Below are positions 55,130-64,000 of a stretch of 64,000 bases of DNA, in pieces (the first letter of the stretch is position 1; each line of letters begins with the position of its first letter). The position numbers and the translations under genes are program-made. The notes under the pieces are model-generated. The model ran no database searches and was not told the origin of the DNA. It worked only from the letters and a program-made list of their open reading frames with translations. Source of the stretch: Carettochelys insculpta (taxonomy: Eukaryota > Chordata > Testudines > Carettochelyidae); assembly GCF_033958435.1 (NCBI RefSeq), contig NC_134138.1, forward strand, positions 26,318,598-26,382,597, in the 5' to 3' direction.

Positions 55130-58100
55130 CTTTGTCCCTCCCAGGTCCATTTGGGCTTCAGGAACCAAGAGGAGGAGGGCAAAACAGAAAAGCTAAAGCT
55201 GTCTCTCTCCTTTCTGCTTTGTACTGTCATTCACATCAAGGATCAGACATTCTGTGTTTTACATTTGATCTTCCTTGTTCCCTGTTCCCCAATCTGCTGT
55301 TCTGTACAGATGTGCCTTTCCCGAATCATCTGAGCTGTTTGGATAATAAAAGAACATTAGGCCTTTTGGGAAAGAGCAGATATAGAGCTGCCAACATTTT
55401 GTAAATGTTTTTCAGGAACTAGTTTCCAAAAGGACCCGAGGGGTGGGTGGGCTGGGAAGCAGCTGGAAGGCTGTGCACTCGTTCTGATTAATTTTTGATA
55501 GGTTTTAAGAAAAAACAGGAATAGCTTAATGTTCATGGTCTCAAAAATGCTATGGGGTCTGACCATTCCCACTAAAGGGTTTTTTTTCCTGCATAACTAA
55601 GCATTCACACATATCTCTTAACTTAGATATTGCATTGACCTTGTTTCAGTGCATGATGCATAGTCATGCTGTTGTAAAATGTTATAAGAGCAACAAAGCC
55701 CACCACAAATCCACAAAGCAAAAATACATATGAACCCAGGCAAGAGAGAACCCCAAATGTTTAGTGTTTCAATAAGAATTTTAAAACATGGTAGCCAGCT
55801 TTACAGAGTTGCTAAGCAGCACCTATGGCTCCTTTTGAAGCTAAAGGAAGCTGCTGGTATGTGGCTTCCCTGGAAACAACTCCACAACTTCTTAGCCAAA
55901 TATATGGCAGCTCTGACTAGTCCTGTGACATTGTGTGATCCTCTGACAGCCCCTGGCACATCTCTACCCTCTGTCATCTAGACGAGAAGCCCAGGGATTT
56001 GGTGAGATTAGAAGTGGTCAGTCAGTCTGTTCTGCTGTCCAATGCCTTTTCTCTCCCACCCTCTCTCTGAAGCTTTTATAGTCTTTCCCTGGGGTGTTCT
56101 CACTCCCTCCCTCACTCTGATACTGTTCAGCTTCCCCTCGCTATAAAATCCTCCCTTTCTCTTGCCCGTACCCTGTGTGATTTCCCGTTGCTCTGTCCAC
56201 ACAGGGTCTTCCCTTCTGCTCAGAGCGCCTTGGCTGGAGCTCAGATGGAGCCTACTGCAGATTATCTTCCTGCCTATGGCAACCTGCAGATTCTGGTAGC
56301 TACTGCACAGAAGTGATTTTACCTGGATACTGGACATGTTTAATCTAGCAATCCTGGTGACAAAATGAAAGTGGAGCTCCACTGGATACCAGTTTTTACA
56401 AGTCCGTGTAGGGTAGATCAGCTTTGTAAGGCTTGGAGAGCCAGTGGTTCCCTAGTGCATCCCATGTGTGATAGGGTGTACCCACCTCGTGCTGGCCAGG
56501 GTTGTGAGGACCAGGCTCCAGGGTACAGCTGTTATTACCTGCACTCGAGGGATGGACATCTCAGAGGTCGGGGGCTTGACCACAGCACAAGCTGTGTAGG
56601 ACTACTAGCTGGGGAGGACTGCTACACAGCACACTCGCAGAAGAGGCACAGGGCAGTAGGCCTGCCCACACCAAGCCAAAGCTCCCATTAGCTTCCAAAG
56701 GGCAGGGTCTGGCTTCAACACACCCACTGGCAAAGCAAGACTTCATTTTCAGTTTGTGGCTGGTGAGCTTGAAAGCCTCTTGCATGTTAGTGATCATCAT
56801 GAGATTCTTCTGTATTTTTGAGAAAATTAAGCCAGCATGATTGCTGAAGGTCCATTCTTCAGAACTGGAAAACAGCCAGGAAACTTAAACCAGCAGAGTA
56901 GAGGATCGGTGTGGGTGCCCCAAAATATTTTGGGAGAGATTTTTTATTGGCACAATGATGTTGAGGATCACTATGCTGAAGACCTATTTTCTTGAACTGT
57001 GTCATTAGTGGTTGTAGTAATTGGTAGCTGTCAAGTTTGCTTTGTGTCTCTTTGGAATTTCTGTGTTATAATGTTGACTCAATAGCAAATTATATAGTTA
57101 AAGTAGAAGACCAATGTGATTTATACACTCTTTTCCATGAGCTTGCAGTTTTGTGAAAATGCCATTATTTCACCTTAAACTTTACATACTATATGTTCAG
57201 GTGTTTAGTGTATTTTTGGGGTGGAGGGGATGTTTGTCATATCACTGGTGCTTTGGGGCAGAGACAGTTTTTTTTTAATTACATGTGGGTATACATATTG
57301 GTACACAGCACAGTCTGGTCTTGATCTCTGACTGGGCTTCAGGCAAATACTACAAACAAAATTGTGTTTCAGAACCTCAGAATTACAAACACCAGGAACA
57401 GAGGCTCTTCATAACTCTGAAAATGTTTGGAACTCTGAACAAAATGTTGTGTTTGTTCAAAATTTTACAACTGAACATTGACTTAATATAGCTTTGAAAT
57501 TTTGCTGTGCAGAAGAAAAAGGCTGCCTTACCCATCTTAGTTTAAATAAAACAAGCATAGAAAGAGTTTCTGTACCTTGTCAAACCTAGAAAACTTTCTC
57601 TTTATATTTTTAGAAGTTTATGCTTAACACAGTACTGTATTGGTTTTTGTTTGTCTTTGGCTTACATTTGTCAGGGTTGACAATAGCAATTCTTGTTAAC
57701 TTGTGGGCCATATCGTGCAGTTTAGGTTTATATATAGACCAGTCAGATTCCAAGATAAAGGTGTGAACACTTCAAGGTAGGAGGGTGAGAAGGAGACCAC
57801 CACCTCCACCTATCTTGGAGTGACATCCTCAGGGGTGGGGACATGGGCCTGGGGGTGCTCTTGGGCATCCAACCCCACCACCTAAGCCAGGTGTGCAGCC
57901 TGGGGCTCTCCACTGCAGCCCAGGTTTCCTGGATGGCTCTTAGCATGGTCTGGCTCTGGCTTCGATAGGGAGCAGGGCATCAGGAAAAGGAGCAAGGCAT
58001 GAGGCTGGGGGAAGAGGAAGGGCTTTGTAGTGGGAGGGACTAAAGGGGAAGAGGAAGAACAGGGTGAGGCTGTGGAGTCAGCAGGTGGAGCGTCCTACCT

Positions 58101-58510
58101 ACTGCATGTGTTTCACTTGTGCTGTTGAAAAGGGGGTCACCCTAAAGTCAGCCCAGGCCATGTTTTTGTAATACAGAATAAAGATTATACCGACGGTACC
58201 AACAGATGGTTCACTATGGTGTTGAGAATAGCATCACTGTAAAAATGACTGAGCTTGCTGCCTTAAAGAAGTGAGTTCACTGCATACTCAACAATGCACA
58301 AAGGAGAACATTGTACTTTAGTGGGTCCGTCTGTGCAGGCTTTAGAGGCCTTTTTCTGGCTTTACTACCAGGGAAACCTAATTTTGATTCAGCTTCCAAA
58401 AATACCTTACCAGGACTCCACTCCTTCATCTGTCCGGGTTAATAGACAAACTTGCCCTTCCCCATTCTGTTTGAAGTAGCATGGCCTGTATGTCAAAGTG
58501 CCATAGCTCT
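55130..58510. other. No gene recognised
   Basis: TGTGATAGGGTGTACCCACC near 56466 resembles the start of a turtle LTR but no matching end was found. The short open frames show no domain. Otherwise mixed AT-rich DNA. Confidence 0.35.
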
Positions 58511-58514
58511 CCGT

Positions 58515-58620
58515 GTACCTCGTGAAGGTGGGTATTATTATCCCTATTTTACAGCTGGAGAAACAGAGGTGGAAAAATGTAGATGACTTGCCCGAGGAGG
58601 TAGAGTGAATCAGGAGCCGT
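58515..58620 (-). repeat. MIR-type SINE
   Basis: ATTATTATCCCTATTTTACA followed by GAGAAACAGAGGTGG and GACTTGCCCGAGG is the MIR core in reverse orientation. Confidence 0.7.
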
Positions 58621-60765
58621 GAGAAGAAAACAAAGAAACTAGGGCTTTTAGAGAGGAAGTCTCTCAGAAGCTGACTGAGAAACATGGGCAGGCATAATAA
58701 AAGGGTGTTCCTAAAGGCTCTGTACTCCAGTGATGCTACGGGTTGGTGCCAGTTATTGCAGAGAAAAAGGGAGGTGGTTGCATCTGCATATGCAGGACAA
58801 CACTTCAGTTCCAATAAGGGCTCTGCTTTGACTCACCTTATCCCATTTGTCTTTGCTTCCGTTGTGCTGTTTTTAATCCAGGCCCTATCCTGCCATCGCT
58901 GCATGCACAGAACTCCCACTGGTTTCAGTGGAAGCCAATGAGCATTGTGCACTCTTTGGGCTCAGACTGCAAGAGCCTGGGAGCAGGGACCTGTGTTTTG
59001 ACTTGTTTGAAAAGCACTGTGCACACCTGTTGAATAATAAACAAAGCTAGCACACGGCGCTGGTCTCTTGGGATTGGCACTCAGATTGTGTGCTGAAATG
59101 CTAGCTCAGTAGTCCTATAGCACTTGCTGTGAGGAGTAATACACCAGTTAATCGGGTGTTTAATCCCCACTTTGGGCAAGCTGTTCTGCTTTTTGGAAAT
59201 TTAATTTCTTTAAAGGGATTAGTTGTTTGATTTTTTTTTGTTGCTAAGCTTCAGAGCTTTTCTTTGTCCAAAAAATCTGCCAGCAGGAACCACAAAACCA
59301 TCAATTTTTCAAGTGCACCTAGGAGCCTGAATTCCATTTGAAAAAGTAAGTTAGGCACTTAGAAGCCTGTATCTGAGTGACAGTCAACAGGGTTTAGGCT
59401 CTGAAGGACTAGATCTTTAAAGGGATTTAGGTGTTGCTTGGTTGGGTGCAGCAACACCAACTTGTAGGTGGCAATTCCTTGTGGAATTTTCAGCCCTTAA
59501 TTAGGCAGTCCCGAGTCACCTCAGCTTCATACAAAGTGTGTGTGTGTGTGTGGGGGGCAGAAATAGGTAAGAGCCTAAAACCAGGATTTTCAGAAGCCCT
59601 CCAGCTGATCAAGGAGTGGCCTACCTTAGCCAGGTGTGAAATGCTAAGGAAAGGGTAAGGAGAGGGCATGAAGAAAGGTGGGACTTAGGAACCTAAAAGA
59701 CTGACCTGATGGGCTAGATGTAGGTATACCCTCCAACTGGGATCCTCAGCTATGGTCCATCTCCTAGAAGTAGGCACTTAAGCCAAGTCAGCTGCTTAGG
59801 TAGCCCATGCCCCAGCAGTTGAAACCATGAAACCATCTCTGTTTCTGATAACATAGAACTCCAAGACAATAACCAAACATTCCAGTCACAGCTGGGACAA
59901 ATAATAGCCACAAAAACCAAACACCTGAACCCTCACACACCACTCAGGCTCATTGCCCCGAGACCAAAAATGTCTATTTGATATTATAGCTTCCCCTGCC
60001 TTCCCACAGCCATTTTGCTGAACTCGTTTCATGTCAGCCATTGCTAGCAGCTGAACGACTGCAATGGAAAGGTCAGAATATTGTGAACTAGAGTTTCAGG
60101 TGAGTCTGCACCTGAAGACTGGCTAAACAGTGGCTGTCATAGGCAGCAGCAGGGCTGCATGCAAGGTGGACGGGAGGGGGAAAAGTCTGCCCCTAGCTTC
60201 CCATTGGAGAGGCTCCTTCAAGTGATGTTGTTCCAACCTCAAGCACAGCATAGTAGCAGCATTCGCATTTGGTACTGTGACCCCTGTGCCGGGTGATAAA
60301 GCCCAGAACAGGAAGCTTGGTCCAGCCCTATGGGACCCGAGCCCCTGCTGCACGGTGAGTGTAGGGTATTCTCACTCTCCACTCCTGCACAGGCCTCCCC
60401 TCAGCAACTTTCTACCCAAGGTATTTGTGGGGTATTTTTTATTTTTCAGGTGGGTGGTGGGGAGGGGGTATCAGTGTCAGATTTTGTCCCAGAGGCTCCA
60501 AAACCTACATGAGTCCTTGATAGGCAGCACAGAGCACTGCATTAACAACCCCAGTTGCAGATAATAAGCAGTGAATATCTGTCGGGCCAAATAGTTCCAA
60601 AAAAGAGGCCAAAAGCCAAGTGTTCATAAGTCTCACTGTTTAACAGTGTAATTCTGAGTGTTAATAAAGTTATCAGATTCCAAATGCAGATACTAAAGGA
60701 GCAGAAGAATACAAAACATACTGGAGTCTCCTCTGAGCCAGAGAAGGCTTTCTGGGTGCAGCCTT
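58621..60765. other. No gene seen; (TG)n at 59536-59553
   Basis: CTCAGACTGCAAGAGCCTGGGAGCAGGGACC-type text near 58960, ending in AATAATAAACAAAG, resembles an old LINE 3' end. A dinucleotide GT run sits at 59536-59553. No other feature is recognised. Confidence 0.4.
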
Positions 60766-60844
60766 TGGCTGTGTCTACACTATGAGAGAAAGTCAAATTT
60801 ATTCATATTGATTTTGTAAGTCTGGAATTTATAGGCATATTTCA
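60766..60844. mobile_element. MITE end fragment
   Basis: TTGGCTGTGTCTACACTATG is a Harbinger-like MITE terminus, but no inverted partner occurs nearby, so only a broken end is present. Confidence 0.4.
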
Positions 60845-62430
60845 GCAGCTGCAGATCTCACACTTTTCATTTCATGCTCGTGTGCTACTCATATGACCAG
60901 CTCAGTGCCAGGTCCTTCTGGGCACTAACAAAATTTATATTGGCCATTAGCAAATCCAAGTCGTGTGTCTGTGGGCTCTTCTGTCTCTTGGGTGGTGTCT
61001 CCAACTGAGAGGGGGCCTCTCTGGTGTCCTTGTTGTCTCCAACTCAAGCTAGGTTTCCTGACCCTGGGGACTTGGGTGTTCCTCCCTGGGGGTCTTCTTC
61101 TCCTGATGGTCATTAACCAAGAATTTTATAATCTCCCTAAAATCTTCCAGGTCTAAATGTAGAATCACCAGCTAAGTCAGTTCAGGGGCTATCCTGATCC
61201 ATACTGTCCTGGAGCAGTCACCTATCAGGAGTTGCACTTCCCTCATGGGGTACAAGCATATATCTCCAGGGACACACTGTAGATAGATGGTGTCTAGGTT
61301 GTCTCCTTGCCCATCTGGTTGCTCTTTGACTATCGTCTGAGTACCCCTATAATCCATCAATGCCACTGTGGCAACGCTGTTAATCTGCACAGGAATTACT
61401 ATTTTGGCAGGCCCTTTCCTACTGCCAGGTGTCCACGGTTCAGACTTATCTGTAGGAATAATATACGTAGAGGCACTCCTGGCAGACATAGCCTGGCTTT
61501 CTTCATAAAAGGCAAGACCTGTCTGGGGTGAGTGGGGGCATGCTCTCCGCATTCCTTTCCAGCACTGTAGGTGGTGGAGCATCCCTGTGGCTTCTCCACT
61601 GGGACTGTGTTTCTCCTGAGGGATCTGAGTCCCCAGGGCTCTGATTTCTGGGGTCCCAGCTAAGTCATGGTTGGATTGCAGCTAGGGGTTGAATTTCAGG
61701 TTTTCTGGGGTGCACCACTCTTGGTAGTCTCTGGGTCTGACTGGCAAGGAGCCCCTGGATCTAAGACCCTCCGGTTGCCACACAGCTCTTGTGGTGTCTC
61801 CTGAAGTCAGGAAATTTTCCACCAGCCTGACTGCATTGGCCAAGGTCCCAGGTCAGTGTCATAACGCCCATTCCCAGCTGTTAGTGCTGGTGCAATTATG
61901 AAGATTCTCCTCACCATGTGTTTGGCCACCTCTTCCCTTGTTTGCTCTCAGGGCTCAAGCCACTTGCAGCAGTGTTCTGAAGGGCGTGGGCCACCATTTA
62001 TGGCTTCGTGCCCTGAGGAAATCTTTCCTGGCAGGAGTGTTGCTGGTGGGTCTTGATACAGCCCTGACTCTGGTGTAATCTTGGCCTTCTGCAATACCAG
62101 TGCTGTGGTAGGTGTTTTGGGCTGACACTAAGATATGGAGCTAGCAGGACAGTCCAATATATTGGAGCGCCACTCAGCGACAGTGGTGACCCTCTTGACC
62201 ATGACTAGGAATGCTTACAGGTCACCCCCGGGGCCCATTTTCATGAGCTTCACTGGTGGCTGGTGATTGCTGTGGGATTCAGAGTCCCTGCCTTTGGCTC
62301 ATGCTGGCTTTTGGGGTGGCAAGAGGATAGCAACTAGCTGGACCAGGAACTGCTGTTGGGCCTGTTGTGTGGCATGTGCTCCTTTTACTGTTTCAGCTCA
62401 TAGTGCCGAGTAGAGAGGGGATGTTGGGGC
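60845..62430 (-). mobile_element. Ty3/Gypsy-type gag-protease remnant
   Basis: On the minus strand, frames broken by many stops spell in order a capsid-like start (GPGGDL then AFLVMVKRV and TTVAEW near 62240-62165), a Cys/His zinc-knuckle remnant (CWKGMRRACP), a retropepsin-like domain, and the spacer leading to reverse transcriptase (GFANGQYKF near 60930). The order and motifs are those of gypsy-like retrotransposons of reptiles. Neither LTRs nor reverse transcriptase were seen. Confidence 0.65.
61172..61582 (-). pseudogene. Gypsy-like aspartic protease remnant
   Basis: The frame of 136 codons carries CWKGMRRACP at residues 7-16, the decayed zinc knuckle ending gag, and then IVIPVQINSVATVALMDYRG at 61-80. 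In active enzymes the catalytic triad is Asp-Ser/Thr-Gly; here Asp77 is followed by Tyr-Arg-Gly, so the active site is destroyed. The flap and C-terminal part (YLQCVPGD, REVQLLIGD, PELT) are still recognisable. The protease normally matures Gag and Pol. This copy cannot do so. The Met is a chance start within the former gag frame. Confidence 0.6.
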
Positions 62431-63704
62431 CATATGCCCATCCTTGCCAGCCTTGGGATTTTTAGTGCTATTGTTTGCACTGGCATCTCAGTCCTTTGCA
62501 GATGGCCCGCCAAGGCCACTGCACCATGAAAGTGCCATTTGCACACTGACCCTCTCTACGGGAGTAAATTTTAGTCTGACAGCGTAAGCCTCAAATTGCA
62601 TCTGGCTTTAGTTGTTGGTGGAAGGGCAGGACACTAACCCCACTCATGTATAGAGCTAAGCAAAATGAAGCCTAACATTTTATATCCTACCATATCTCTA
62701 GTCTTGTGGTCAGAACACAGGGCATAAATGTACAACATTAAAGCACAAATGATGTCACTTGAGATGAAATAATTATGTGGTTAAACATTGCAATATTTAG
62801 GTTAAAGTGTATGTATCCCAAACTGCAACCATTAGGAAAATCATGTGAAATAAACATGGCGTATGATTTGCACATCAGTTTTATACGCTCATAACAATCA
62901 CTCATCTTTATTTGCAGAGTGACACAAGGCTTTATTGCAAATGATTCTCATTAATAGCCTGCTACAGGTTTATTGTGTATTTTTTTGTCATAAAATCAAT
63001 TGAGAGGTTGCAATTATGTTTGTGCGTGAATGATACTGTTTACATCATGTTCATCTTTATATCTTGGACGGGGAAATGTAAGTAGTGTCGCAATGCACAA
63101 CAGAGACCAGAAGGTATCAAAGGACAACTGTAAGTAGTCAGCAACGGAATATGTGTCAGCTAAGGATGTGAAAAAAGAGCTGGAGGGAAAGCCCTCCCCA
63201 CACCCAGATCAGGTCACCGATGGTGGGGGCATAGGAGACATTTGGCATTTCAAAGGGGCCCAGAGCTCCAGCTTCCACTGCTATCAAAGTAGCAGTGGCG
63301 GTGGCCAGAGGTCCAAGCCCCTTTGAGATGTGGAGCGCTGTGCTGTTGCTCAGAGTGTGGCTCTGAGGAAATATGTAAGAGAGCCAAGGCCGATTGCCCT
63401 AAGCCCTGCCCCTTCTGCCCTTGGCCCTGCCCCTTCAGAGGTGGAGAATCAGGGCTCCCCTCCCACCTTGTCCCCAGGGCCAGTTGTGACTGTTGTGGCC
63501 ATTGCTTCATATACACTGTGGAACTCCAGGGATGGAATCTTCCACCCCATTGCAACTCAGGTGTAAGGGAGTTGGGTTGAACTGTATAGCTGGGAATCCC
63601 CCTGCCCTTTTCCTTCCCTGAGCACACTGAACATGCTACTGTGGTTAGAACTCATGTTGATCACAGCTTCATGGGAAGCAGAAGATATAGAATGGCCTAT
63701 GTCA
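62431..63704. other. No gene recognised
   Basis: 62600-63200 is AT-rich without features. 63230-63560 is a GC-rich block (CATTTCAAAGGGGCCCAGAG, GCCCTGCCCCTTC) resembling common turtle dispersed repeats, with opposing open frames of no known family. Confidence 0.35.
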
Positions 63705-64000
63705 GGGACATGCAACCAGGAATAGTGGGTGGACCACATGGGTGCCCCTTCTTGGTCTCAGTGGGCCCCAGTGGCTCATGGCCCACTCTTGTTCCACATG
63801 CAGCCCCACGGCCCCCTTTTGTGCTCCCTCACCTCCATGCACCTCTCATGCACCAGGACTGTGGAGCCTGGCACTTACCTGCTCCCCACCCCCTTTCCCA
63901 GCACTTTTCATCATCATCATCACCATCATCATCAACAACCATGGGCTCCACACCCATTGGTGTGTGATGCCTCTCTCACTACTTCCTTCCATCTTTCCCT
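63705..64000. mobile_element. Possible hAT element, runs off the window
   Basis: CAGGGACATGCAACCAGGAA followed by GGGTGGACCACATGGGTGCC resembles a hAT left end. The right end is outside. It holds a (TCA)n run at 63908-63935. Confidence 0.35.

Noticed and set aside
56466..56620. LTR start (TGTGATAGGGTGTACCCACC)
   Set aside because: Recognised only by text similarity. No matching LTR end, polyadenylation signal or target duplication found nearby.
63908..63935. (TCA)n run as a CRISPR-like or satellite array
   Set aside because: A plain short microsatellite without spacers.

Overview
The window is vertebrate nuclear DNA, most likely from a turtle. It holds no bacterial-style gene, operon, rRNA or CRISPR array. 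The turtle assignment is inferred from repeat content: a CR1 LINE with a long open ORF2, a tRNA-derived SINE with the heads typical of turtle Pol III SINEs, many Penelope-like element (PLE) tails, hAT MITEs with 8-bp target duplications, and a dense population of fold-back MITEs with GGC(T/C)NNGTCTACAC-type ends and 3-bp target duplications (PIF/Harbinger-like). The species cannot be named.

Layout. 0-10 kb: a hAT end, an old CR1 fragment, a 436-bp fold-back MITE, a PLE tail and four hAT elements in otherwise unremarkable DNA. 10.7-14.6 kb: a 5'-truncated CR1 with an open esterase-type ORF1 piece and an uninterrupted 965-codon endonuclease/reverse transcriptase. 15-17 kb: a hAT element split by a PLE that keeps a GIY-YIG endonuclease and shows an internal inversion. 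23.4-24.75 kb: a CpG island with a minus-strand promoter-like arrangement (octamer, CRE, then a perfect splice donor). It is the only strong host-gene signal. 26.6-38.2 kb: PLE tails as inverted dimers and single copies, fold-back MITEs, and a Harbinger-like element nested in a hAT. 40.5-48 kb: MITEs, a tandem tRNA-SINE, a 1-kb hAT and a triple nest of MITEs. 48.8-50.9 kb: a degraded PLE with recognisable reverse transcriptase and GIY-YIG domains. 51.7-55.1 kb: three back-to-back MITEs, then a fourth split by LTR-derived DNA in inverted arrangement. 60.8-62.4 kb: a decayed Ty3/Gypsy gag-protease remnant on the minus strand.

No host coding gene can be named. The window looks like intronic or intergenic sequence around one CpG-island promoter. 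The most interesting material concerns the PLEs. Two copies are inverted dimers of the 3' tail, each integrated as one unit with a 12-bp target duplication. Both dimers, and the 3' end of the large PLE, break at the same place in the tail. A 25-nt insertion made only of the tail end, with a 9-bp target duplication, sits inside a PLE endonuclease domain. A further copy has an internal inversion. Together these suggest a snap-back or twin-priming integration habit in this PLE lineage, and the tails also carry a hammerhead-ribozyme-like core.
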